Assembly: GCA_023055425.1 (NCBI GenBank)
Contig: JALGPY010000009.1
Coordinates: 51,646,616-51,710,615, forward strand
From: Linanthus parryae
Lineage: Eukaryota; Streptophyta; Magnoliopsida; Ericales; Polemoniaceae
Direction of reading: 5' to 3'
Length of the DNA: 64,000 nt
This document shows positions 1 to 10,316 of this stretch, one piece after another. The first letter of the stretch is position 1, and each line of letters begins with the position of its first letter. The notes under the pieces are model-generated. The model saw only the letters and a list, made by a program, of their open reading frames with translations, was not told the DNA's origin and made no database searches. The translations under genes were made by a program, and so were the position numbers.

Positions 1-2950
1 CCAAAAATCATTAAATGAAGATTAAGGATATGTGTTTTGGTTTCAAAATTTAATTTATGGTCTTGAAAATGATCACATATAACACTCGCATAAGAGTATT
101 AGTAATACAATTAACTATATATTATGTATAATTTACCAAATTTAAACGACATAATTAGTTTCCATTTTATGTCTTTATTATTTGAGTTTGAATGTAAAAT
201 AATTTCATTTCCATTTATTCTAATGTCGAATTTGATACTATTGTTATTTGACATCTCAATGGAGACGCTTTGGATGAGGATTTTTAAATTTTTCTAGTAC
301 TGAAACAAATAATCTCGGACTTAAAAATTCTTGAATTATTTTCAATAAGGGATGAAATATTGGGTTTTAAGTATACAAAAACAGCAGATACAACAACAAA
401 AAGTATGCCTAATATAAGCTAAGGACATATGTGAATGAGCAGAATCTGGAGACCAAGGAGTTATCTTAGTCTCCTGATCGGTGAGGACCCCAAACACTGA
501 AGGTTGCAGTGCCTCAATAGTATCCACTCGAACGATCTGAACCGAACTCCCTCATCTCCGGTGCTAGCCTACTGGAGGAAGATGATTGGCTTTGTGTCAC
601 AAAACAAATTGGAATCAGGCGACAGTCAAGATCATAACTTCTCTTTCAAATCCTTTGCAATTTGTATATGGTACGAAAAGTGTTGAAAGCATAATCATTG
701 ATGCGATTTCAGGGGTAGATATACATCAAAGAGGGAATTTGACTGGCCTTTAGTCCTAACAATTGTATTAGTTGGCACTTAACTCTTAAATATAAGTTTA
801 CATTTTAGTCAAATTAACGAACAATTAATTCCAACTTGATCATTTCTTGTGTGTGACTCTGTAGGTTCCTAACTACATTGGCAATACTAATTAAATCTCA
901 TTTAACAATTATAAACACTAGGGAACATCTAATAATACATCAGTGAAACCCAAGTAGTATGAACGACAGCGCTATGACCAACATCTATGACAAATGTTAT
1001 CATGTCACCGAATCGCTTTGTTCATATATCCAAAGTAAAAACAATGAATGTGTCGTTACCCTTATTTATCCAATACTATAGATTTTCGAACTCCAAGGAT
1101 ACATTTTGAAATGAACTAAATAAATACCTCATATATATTCAACCGAGTATGACCATGCATTTCCTGTGTCTCACACATCGAGTTCGTTGACATATAATCC
1201 CATTTTACAGGAGGGAAAAATCATATCTACATATCTCACACACATCGGCATGATTCATATTGTGTCCAAGTGCCAACTTCGCGATCACCTTATTGAAATA
1301 TTACATTTGAGGATATTAAAACATATCAGTCCACATCTATGCAATACAGTGAATTCCGGTCAAAGGATCACAACATCATTGTCATTTGAGAAACACGTAA
1401 AGCATAACAATCAATGCAGTGTTTTCATAGGGGTCAGTCTAGTACATAATTACTTGTATTAATACATACACATGTGTTAGAATAGATACTAGTCTTGATG
1501 CATTACCGTTATAATAATTAATAATAATACATGACTAAGAATATTATAGGATATAAATAAATATTTTGATGATGTTACTATGTCAATAAATCACCAAGTA
1601 GATCACACAATAAATAAAATATCTTAGTTTAAGTAAATGTCACAAAAATAAATCAATATACAAATTACCTTTACCAACACAAAAAGGTTCTCAATGGTCA
1701 ATTACTTGGGTATTTTTGATGAACCACCATAGAAAGAAGAGCCTAAGAAAACATACATTTGAATCGTTGAATTTCAATATGAATGCTTAACTTAAAGTTT
1801 TACAAGTTAATTTATTTGTATAAAAGAGTGTACTTAACATACTAAATCATTACAAAACTTAAATTTCTGTCCTGAAAATGATCACATACAAAACACATAT
1901 GAGAGCATCTCCAGTACCACTACCTACACATTTATATACAATTGAACTAAATCCACAATTCAGAAAGAAGACACTGTAAAAAATAGGTTGAGTCAAAGTC
2001 ATAAATAGTCCCTTTCCTGAGCACAGGCGGAGGTCGTGCGTTAGGAAAGAAAGGACTCACCAAGAACATTTTTCCAAATACGACGACAACATGTGAGGAA
2101 GGAAAAAAAGTCAAAATCTAAGTAAATGAAACAGATAAACAAGGGAGCAGACAATGACATACGACAACGAGGTAGATGAAAGACTCAAATGAGAGGAACA
2201 ATCAATTTAAATATATCAATATCCGAGATAATAAAATAGTGGTGAAGCTCTTCAAAAGGAGGAGATCATAATTTATGAGAAGCCAAAAGAAGGAATCGCC
2301 GAGGAACTTTTGGCAGATACGTCAAGAGCAAGTAAGGAGAATATAAAGTCAAAACAATAGAGAAAAAAAGGAAAAACGACAACAAGATATATTGAAGACT
2401 CAAATGGGAGGAGAAATCAATTGGAACATATCAACATAGGAGCTAAGGAAAATCATGAAGAAGGTCTTGAAAACGAGGAGATCATAATTTCTGAGAAGCC
2501 GTTAGGTATGGAAATAAGTGCCGGCATCTATTTACTCTCAATGAAAAGAAAATCAAGCTTTAATAAATGAAAGGTTATTCTTGTGGAGCCAATAAAAAAT
2601 GAAAACAAGTAATCATATATAATAAAAAAAAAAGCGAACCAACAAGGTAGAGAGACCAAGTGAATACCCCTCAACTCTTAAGAGAAAAGGCATGGGATAA
2701 ATTTAGCTGCAATTAAAAAAATACTATTGTGGATGCTATTAAATAGAAGGAAAGAACAACAACACAACAATGACACATTAGCAGAAGCTGCTATGTGTCA
2801 TATTGGCTAGTACATGAGTGGGCTTGAGAGCTCCGTAATGTTCGAGCATTTCACAAGCTTGTGAAGACAAGTGCCTCTGGTTAATCTTTATAAGGATTAT
2901 AATGCTGAATATTACGAAAATGGAGAAATGTGAAAGTATTGGGTTGAGCG
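1..2950. other. AT-rich intergenic DNA, no gene recognised
   Basis: No reading frame here resembles a known protein, and no exon chain with conserved content could be built. The tract near 40-130 (around tgatcacatataacac) is loosely repeated near 1850-1930, and 'gagagcatctcca' near 1903 resembles ends of some plant MITEs, but no element could be delimited. The only clear structure is the imperfect direct duplication at 2108-2502, listed separately. Confidence 0.5.
2108..2502. repeat. Imperfect tandem duplication, period about 216 bp
   Basis: The stretch 2108-2285 is repeated imperfectly at 2346-2502. Shared landmarks in the same order are 'aagtcaaaa', 'acgacaac', 'gactcaaatg', 'aatcaatt', 'gaggagatcataattt' and 'gagaagcc'. 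It lies just upstream of recognisable LINE domains, so it may be decayed LINE 5' sequence, but that is inference. Confidence 0.6.
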
Positions 2951-5900
2951 ATGATGTATGTGTTAGAAATCTGTGTATTAGTAGTAGGTCCTCCTTGGAA
3001 AAATGATCTCATTATAATAGTATAACCACACTCTTGCTATCACATTGACTTCTGAGTGAAAAGAGAGAGTAGTGGGACATCTTGGCAATTGGCTGAATTT
3101 ATGACAACACAATTACCAATGTAAGAGTACAATCATGCAAGTTATTGAATCGTATATGTGAAAGGAACTAGGCCCCTGGTTTGTAGTTGGGGAATCTAAT
3201 GCAGTAACATTTGAGGAGAAAAAGAATGAAGAAGTAATTTTGATAGTAATTTACTAAGAAATTTCGGGAAGCTTTTTCCGATAGTCACCTGAAGGAATTG
3301 GATAACAATGGTTGTTAATTTACTAGGACTACAAGAGTAGATAAGTCAACGACACAGAACATCAACAATTAGGTAATGATAACATGAGGGACATGCTAAA
3401 GGCTATACACACCATAATTTAAGTGATGGAAGCAACAATCAAATGGGACTGACCAATCTTGGGCCTTGGACGATGCAGAGTCATAGGAAAGTACATTGAA
3501 AAAATATGTTTACAGATTTTCAATAGAGATGAAAGGATTACGGAATTTAATTATACGGTAATAGCATCACTTCCTAAATTCAAAGAGGTGCATATGCCAA
3601 GTGGTTTAAGGCATGTGAGCTATGGTGATTTATAAGATTTTCACTAAAATAATAGATGATAGACTAAAATTGGCGTTGGATAAAATATTTTCGAGTTTTA
3701 AAGTGCATTTGAGACATGCCGATTAATTACAGAAACAATTTCAACAATTTTTTTGTTACGTGCTGAAAAGAAAAGGAATCCATATTTCTTAAGTGTTTAA
3801 ACTTGATATGTCCAAATCCATCGACGACGTTGAATGGGCATTTTTATAGGCCGCCATGAATACACGAGGTTTGGATAGTGTTGAATAAAGTTATAAATGA
3901 GTTGTACAACATTAGCTCGTTTTTGTTTCATATATCAAAGGGAGATGTTGTGGAATGGTAATACCTTTATGAAAATCGTGGGAAGGGTGACCCCTATCAG
4001 TAAGCGTGGAGAGGCTCTCGAGAACTATCAGTAACAATTGATAAAGGCGGAACCACAAGGGTAGCACCATCTCGTTGATGACCAATTATCACACACCTAG
4101 TTTTCAGCTCTCATTCTACTTTTTGTTCAAGCTAAATACGAGAAAATTTCTAAGTTGTTCCATACTTGACATTAATTTGAGATGGCATCTAGCAAAAAAA
4201 ACAAAAAAAAAAACAAAAAAAACAAAACATTTTTGGTGATTTTCTTAGCCAACATGGCAAAGCAAGAGTATGTGGCATAAAAAATTCGTGGGTTCCTCCT
4301 TGCAGAGTCTCATGAACTCTATTTGGCATTGTCGACAACCCTAGAAGGAGAAAAGAAGCCAGCTTTAGTAACCTGCTTGGAAAAATGGCAATAAAACTAA
4401 AGCAATGGATGAGAACATTATAATCAATTCAAATAAGAGATTATTAATATAGCAATAGTTCATACCATGTCAAACTATACACTCTCAATTTCAATTTTTC
4501 AAATATTATAACAAGCATTCAGCCAACTCTAGGTGAGTAGAGATTAAGAACATTGTGGCATTTTTGGGTGGCTTGATACAATTTAAAACTGAGAGAAGGC
4601 AAAGGATGAATGAGATTCAATGATATACAAGACTCCAATCTAGCATTACCAGAATAACATTATTGGAGATTGGTCAATACTATGGGATCACTGATGATCA
4701 GAGCCTTCAAAAGTACATACTGACCAAATTCCAATGTTTGGACAATGAAAAGCTTAAGTACAGTTTTTATGATTAGCTTCGCATTTTAGGAAGAAGGGAG
4801 TTTAACTATAAGGCCTCTTTTATAGCGGATATGATACGCATGGATATGGTTTATGCTGGGGTATGAGATATGATATATATGTTGTGTGATAAGACATGAT
4901 ATGATATCTTGCTTTATAGTGTTTCGGTGCGGTGGAATATGAGGCAGAATATGATGAAGTGTTAGCGTAAAAATGTCAATATCACCATGCAGTCGTGAAT
5001 TTGGGTTCATAGTTATTCATATTTTAATTAAACATACTTTGTTAAATTTGATTAACAAATTATATCCTTAAATAATTAGGCTAATTGTAATTTAGCCACT
5101 ATCGTTAAGAGTTAATATTATTTTAGCAAATAAAATTGTTGGAAAAAAAAAAAAAAAAAAAAAAGAGAGGAAGAAGGACTCCAACAAAACAAAAACATAG
5201 GATAGAAGAAGGGATTATGATCGCCTCTTGCTCTTCCATCCAGTCCCTCCAATGTGTGATCTGGACCATCAAAAATATGAGTTGTTGATATTGTAACATA
5301 ACACTGATGTATATGTGCTCTTGCACCCAACAAATCCCTCCAACAGAAATCTATCTCCATCGAAGTTCCAAGGAACCAAAGAAATTATGAAATTCATATA
5401 TAAAAATGAATGTACTTTCCATTGACTCATAATCAAATTCATCTTTATTTCAATCTAGATGCAAATCTCGAAGACTTCATTGTTGCAATTCAAGTCGTAA
5501 AATTCTCCTCTCGAGTGGATTAAAATCAATTGTGGGTGTTTTTTAATGCTACGATGACATTTTGAACTAATAATTTCAAATTCAATTATCCGTTTTGACT
5601 CGCGGTAATTTGCAATTGGATCGGGTACTGCAATCAGGTTTTGAAATGGGATCACCATCGTTTCGATAAACAGGGAAAATTGATAATGTATAATATAGTG
5701 TAATTTTATGTATATGATGAGGGAAAATTGGTTCAAATAAGTAAACTCTTATCTTATCTCGTGTATACATGGGGGAAGGTGGTATGAGATTTTGATATTT
5801 TGAAGGCAAAAAATGAGAGAAGGGATTGAAGGGATATGATATGCCCCCCCCATATCCGCACCAAATAAGGAATATGATATGGAGAGGATACCATATCATA

Positions 5901-6100
5901 CCCTCCCTTCTTATCCGCTACCCAAACGAGGCATAAGGGTCTCAGATGGAGAATAAGGAATGGAGCAATATATGCAGTTCAATAATTTGTGGAAACAATA
6001 TGGGTAAGTGACCTACTTCACTAATATAGAACCGGCTAGATAAAAAAGGTCAGTGACACTAAACCCACATGTGCTACACAATATGTGACACTAAATCCCC
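2950..6100 (+). mobile_element. Decayed L1-type LINE with endonuclease and reverse transcriptase remnants
   Basis: Translating the + strand across stops and frameshifts gives the ordered landmarks of a plant L1 LINE. Around 3170-3235 an endonuclease-like PWFVVGESNAV segment is followed by EEKKNEE. Around 3620-3690 comes YKIFTKIIDDRLK, the RT region that usually follows 'LCN'. Around 3795-3850 is KLDMSKSIDDVEWAFL, matching the conserved KLDMSKAYDRVEW block. Around 4080-4330 is a weak YADD-region/LGLP equivalent, and around 4610-4720 RFNDIQDSNLAL plus WRLV, the usual 'F.D...FN.ALLAKQ.WRL' block. The frame is broken many times, so the copy is dead. It is interrupted by the Tourist-like element at 4812-5933, after which LRWRIRNG continues. 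Both ends are approximate. Confidence 0.75.
4812..5933. mobile_element. Tourist/PIF-Harbinger-like element inserted in the LINE
   Basis: The ends form imperfect inverted repeats: left GGCCTCTTTTATAGCGGATA, right (reverse complement) TGCCTCGTTTGGGTAGCGGA, with further AGCGGATA and ATGATATGG matches inside. The flanks are TAA on both sides (4809-4811 and 5934-5936), the usual PIF/Harbinger 3-bp target duplication. The LINE reading frame before the element (RREFNY) runs directly into LRWRIRNG after it once the element and one TAA are removed, which independently fixes both boundaries. No transposase was recognised, so the copy is non-autonomous. A poly-A run of about 22 bp (5143-5164) inside may mark a second nested insertion. 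Confidence 0.75.
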
Positions 6101-6703
6101 CAAAGTATCGATTTTCCACTACAATTCTCACAATTGTTTATACAATGAAAACTAAACCCAAGTCTCTAACAGCATCCAGAAAACTAACGGAATGATGAGA
6201 TTTCCTGTAAACATTAATAGATAAACCAAACAAAGAATTGGAAGCGCGAAAGAAATGCTAAAGGAAGAAGAAATATAGGACGAACAAAGAAAGAAAAAGA
6301 TGAAGAACCATGCTCTCTATCTCAATATCTCTCTCCTTATGCTCTACTTTATTTGTTTCTATCATTCAGTATCCCCTCCATGTTTTGCTTTTGTTATCCT
6401 CCTTGACAATTTCACTTGAATTACTACTTGTCTTTAGGTTTGGGAAGAGCAAAGTTGCCTCTAGTTCGTCATGGTTAAAGATGTCGTAGTCAAGATCAGC
6501 TTCAGTGTCGTCAGATACGGAGAGGGACACAAATTGTTATACTAATTTTGTGATGGAATCGATTTTATTTTTTTTAGGAAAGTTTTGAATAGTGTTTTGA
6601 TTTTAAATAGTGTTTTAAGCACATATACTAAATAATTTTGTGATTTTGTTTTTTACGTGTTTTTTCAACATCTTATATTTATAACGTTTTTTTTTTCTTT
6701 TTT
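6100..6703. other. Intergenic DNA, no gene recognised
   Basis: Low-complexity, T-rich sequence with no recognisable gene or element. Homopolymer T runs near 6565 and 6690 precede the duplicated module that starts at 6704. Confidence 0.5.
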
Positions 6704-7378
6704 TTTAAACTAATACAAAACAGGCTATAGTCCTCACGAACGTTTGTGCAATTGACGAGTCCGTGGATCCCTTACCCGAGCCGTTATCATAGTCTTCTGC
6801 ATCTCCGTCTCTCGGCTGCGGTTCCAAAACCTCGAAGCTCGAGGCACGACGGTGAAGGATGACCGGTGTTATCTATAGCTTCTCCGGTCTGGCCCGTCTT
6901 GAGACCGACGACAAACCTCCTGTGAGTTAACCTTATATTCTCCTCCTCTCCATTAATTTGCATTTGTGCCCCCTAAAATTTCATTTGTGCCCCCAACCAA
7001 ATTCCAAAAGTTCAATCAAGCCCCACATATAGATACCTATTTCATTTCTGTTTTGCTTTCACATTCTATACCCTTTCTCTACTGTAACGCCACATATAAA
7101 TACCTGTTTATAATGATTTCTTATTATGTTTTTAAACTAATACAAAACATGCTATAGTCCTCACACGAACGTTTGTGCAAGTGACAAGTCCGTGGATACC
7201 TTACCCGAGCCGTTACCACAGTCTTGTGCATCTCTGTCTCTCAGTTGTTCCAAAAACTCGAAGCTCGAGCCACGACGGTGAAGGACGACCGGTGTTATCT
7301 ATAGCTTCTCTGGTCTGACCCGTCTTGAGACCGACAGTCCTCAGCAAACCTCCTGTGAGTTTACCTTATATTATCCTC
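6704..7378 (+). repeat. Two direct copies of an exon-like module, period about 427 bp
   Basis: About 240 bp starting at 'ttaaactaatacaaaaca' (6704) is repeated from 7131 with high identity. Each copy contains GCTATAGTCCTCAC, a CG-rich segment and ends in CCTCCTGTGAGTT, a good splice-donor context. In the first copy an ATG (near 6860) opens a short frame MTGVIYSFSGLARLE up to that donor; in the second copy the ATG is ACG. This looks like a duplicated first exon or promoter piece, but no downstream gene could be joined to it. The segment between the copies (6963-7105) resembles 8930-9055, just upstream of ZW10. Confidence 0.6.
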
Positions 7379-7437
7379 CCATAGTTTAATGATATACTAA
7401 CAACAATAATTCACTTTCAATGATGCAATATTTTTTA

Positions 7438-8447
7438 GGCTAAATTGCACCGGAGGTACCCAAAGTTTGCCAAAACGAGCAAGTAGGTACCCAAATTTCA
7501 AAATCGAGCACCACAGGTCTCAAACTTTGAATTTTCGAGCAAGTAGGTACCCTTTCGTTAACTTTCCGTTAACATTGGACGGGAATTTATAAAAGACTTA
7601 TGTACCCCTTATTTTCACCCCCATTTTTTTTTAAATACGAGTTTTACTAAAAAACTAAAAAAGTTAAAAATAAAATAAAATTTAATTTAATAATTTGATA
7701 TATAAGATAATGCAATATATTTTATCAAATTTACATATTTTTACATCATTTCAAGATATAAAATATGTTTTTATTAACACATATCCGTCAATCTTAAAGT
7801 CTTTAATTTTTTAATAGTGTTTAAAAAGAATTTCAAATTTCATGTACTTTTTAAGAAATAATAACATAAAGTATTTTTGTACATTTTATACAATAGTCTC
7901 TTTTACATTTGCATGAAAATACAAATCATTACAATAAAAAACTACTCAAGAATGTCTGTATCAACTCTTGTGTAAGTTGTTAAAATGCACAAAGATACTT
8001 GTATGTTATTGTTTTATTAAAAAATACATGTGAAATTATGAAGTTTTGAGATTTTTTCTAAAAGCTCTTAAAAAAAAGTTAAAGACTTTAAGATTGACGG
8101 ATATATGTTAATGAAAACATTTTTCATATCTTGAAATGATGTAAAAATATGTAATTTTGATGAAATATATTGCATTATCTTACATATATCAAATTATTAA
8201 ATAAACTTTTTTTAATTTTTTTTTAGATTTTTAATAAAACTTGTATTTCAACAAAAAAAATGGTGGTGAAAAGAAGGGGTACAAAAGTATTTTTATAAAA
8301 TTCCATCCAAAGTTAACGGGAAGTTAACGGAAGGGTACCTACTTGCTCGAAAATCCAAAGTTTGAGACATGTGGTGCTCGATATTGAAATTTGGGTACGT
8401 ACTTGCTCGTTTTGGCAAACTTTGGATACCTCCGGTGCAATTTAGCC
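7438..8447. mobile_element. Foldback element, likely non-autonomous Mutator-like
   Basis: The sequence starts GGCTAAATTGCACCGGAGGT and ends with its imperfect reverse complement (ACCTCCGGTGCAATTTAGCC with one mismatch). The inverted repeat continues inward almost to the centre: the 'cgagcaagtaggtaccc' block, the 'gttaacttccgttaa' block and the 'ccgtcaatcttaaagtcttta' block all recur in inverse order and strand, so nearly the whole 1 kb can fold on itself. The 9 bases outside the two ends are TATTTTTTA and TATTTTTTT, an 8/9 match as expected for a Mutator-type 9-bp duplication, though low complexity weakens this. No coding capacity. Confidence 0.75.
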
Positions 8448-8593
8448 TATTTTTTTTTTTTTTTTTTTAATATCCGATGGCGTAATTTTGTTTATCTAGT
8501 TATAATTCATAATCTGATGAACTGGGTTTTGCTAGGGCTTGTGAACTGTGGATTGAGAACAAAATAGTTGTTCGAGTTGGTAATTGAAAATTT

Positions 8594-8629
<36 letters not shown>

Positions 8630-8742
8630 GTCAATGGTCAATGTGTGATGCTCGACCCAGTTGCAGCAATGTATGATCTCAAGCTTATAGTTAGTACTAT
8701 CTCCGTCCCACAAGGTTCTTCATACCTGAACATTTTTTATCG

Positions 8743-8904
8743 GTAATCAAGTCACTTTGACCCGGTGATTTTGATAGCAAAGCTATGCAATTCTTTTGCT
8801 AATTCTTTCATAGTGTTTTAGAACAATATTTACACTACAACACCGTGTAAAGATTACCAAATTTTTGCAGCGATTTGGTAATCAAATCACCGGGCGAAAG
8901 TGAC
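8743..8904. mobile_element. MITE-like inverted repeat, copy 1
   Basis: The left arm contains GTCACTTTGACCCGGTGATTT, and the right arm contains its approximate reverse complement (AAATCACCGGGCGAAAGTGAC), around a short AT-rich centre. The same family recurs at 9440-9594. The preceding 'tatctccgtccca' (8699-8710) resembles a Stowaway end, but the right side has no matching end, so boundaries are uncertain. Confidence 0.55.
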
Positions 8905-8994
8905 TCATTGAACGATGGTAATTTGCATTTGAGCCCCCCTACAAAAATTCGTTTGTGCCCCAACTAATTTCTAAAAATTCAATCAAACCCCACA

Positions 8995-9002
8995 TATAAA
9001 TA
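8995..9002 (+). promoter_or_regulatory. Possible TATA box of ZW10
   Basis: TATAAATA lies about 35 bp before a C/T-rich 'accctttctctactgc' stretch and about 210 bp before the candidate 5' UTR donor at 9213/9214. The same surrounding sequence occurs upstream around 7010-7105. That transcription starts here is inference from position and composition. Confidence 0.35.
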
Positions 9003-9029
9003 CCTATTTCATTTTCCGTTTCCCTTTCA

Positions 9030-9213
9030 CATTCTCTACCCTTTCTCTACTGCAACTCACGAAGCCACGATAGTCGGCCCTTCGATTCAGACAGACTGGA
9101 CATCGAAGCCTTTCGCCGGTCGCCGGAGTAAAGTCGCCGTCGCCGGTGCCGGTCGCCAGAGTGAAGCTGTGCAGCTCTGCCTCCGGCTCGTGGAAAGAAG
9201 CTTCCAGCTCCAG
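9030..9213 (+). other. Candidate 5' UTR exon of ZW10
   Basis: This GC-richer stretch ends in CTCCAG followed by GTATGG, a good splice donor. A matching acceptor (TTGGCAG) occurs at 10246, 70 bp before the ZW10 start codon. No ATG-led frame here fits ZW10, so it would be untranslated leader. This is a splice-site reading only; transcript evidence would be needed. Confidence 0.4.
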
Positions 9214-9313
9214 GTATGGTTCAAAACTCTCTCTGACTCATGTTCTCCTGTTCTTATTGTCTACAAATCTGTCAATCAGTCATTGTTTGTGTTGAAATCG
9301 TCACTTTATGTTA

Positions 9314-10050
9314 CTGGTTCATGTGTTGTATCTACTGATTTGGGTATGAAATTGTCAATTTCACATTAAAAATTAGGGTTCATAGTTTTACTACTACCTA
9401 TGTTCTCTCTGAATGTTCACCTTTTGACTTTTTCTTCCGTAATCGCGTCACTTTGACCTGGTGATTTGGATAGCCAAACGATGCAAATTTTTAATAATTT
9501 TTTGATGGTGTTGTATAGTGAAGTTTACTCTACAAGATCGTGCAAAGATTATCAAATTCTTGCATCGTTTTACTAATCAAATCACCAAATTAAAGATAAA
9601 ATGAAAAGGGTGAAGATTCAGAGAGAACAGAGAAAGTAGTTATTTAGGGATTTTGAATTGTAGTTATTGGGTAAGCATACAATTGGGGCTTTTGATCCTT
9701 ATACACTTATTTGTTTATAAATTACATGGTCTTTGATTGTAGTGTTGATTTGCTAAGTTGTTTGCTCTTCTAATGGAATGATAGAGCAATAGGAAAAAAA
9801 AAGTTGCTTTGAAAACTCTCCTCACGGTTCCATCACTCAATCTTGCTGGTTCATGTGTTATATCTACTGATTTGTGTATGAAATTGTCAACTTCACAACA
9901 AAAATTAAGGTTCATAGTTCTGCTAGTTATTTAGGGATTTTGAATTGTAGTTATTGGGTAAGCATACAATTGGGTTCCATCACTGACTTACATAAGAAAA
10001 AAAAAGTTGGTTTGAAAACTCTCCTTACGGTCCATCACTCACTTACCACG
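9314..10050. repeat. Shuffled direct duplications in the ZW10 leader intron
   Basis: Three blocks occur twice. 'ctggttcatgtgtt..tatctactgattt' with its continuation 'atgaaattgtcaa' is at 9314 and 9846. 'tagttatttagggattttgaattgtagttattgggtaagcat' is at about 9637 and 9922. 'aaaaaaaagttg.tttgaaaactctcct' is at about 9792 and 9995. The blocks overlap so as to suggest two successive local duplications. Confidence 0.65.
9440..9594. mobile_element. MITE-like inverted repeat, copy 2
   Basis: Same family as 8743-8904: the left arm has GTCACTTTGACCTGGTGATTT and the centre ends in a right arm with 'ttgcatcgttttactaatcaaatcacc'. It lies in the putative 5' UTR intron of ZW10. Target duplications are not clear. 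Confidence 0.5.
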
Positions 10051-10316
10051 GCTTAACTCAGATTATTGCCGCCTGTTACTGCAAACAAATAACAAGTTCC
10101 AGCTCTTAAATACCCATTGTTATCATCTCAAATCTTTTTGGTAACAACAAGCAAGGTTCAGAACCTTAGCCTATGGAAAATGGAATTCATCAATTACTTT
10201 TTGTTGGGTTCAAAACCTGAGCCTGTGTTTGATGATCATTTGGCAGGTATTGTTATAGTCTATTGGTGTCCCATCCAAATGCATTCCTGGGTTTGATTCA
10301 GGAAAGAAGAGATACC

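Noticed and set aside
10263..10316. Upstream extension of the ZW10 reading frame
   Set aside because: It begins at TTG, has no ATG, and the residues do not fit the family; the ATG at 10317 gives the conserved N-terminus.
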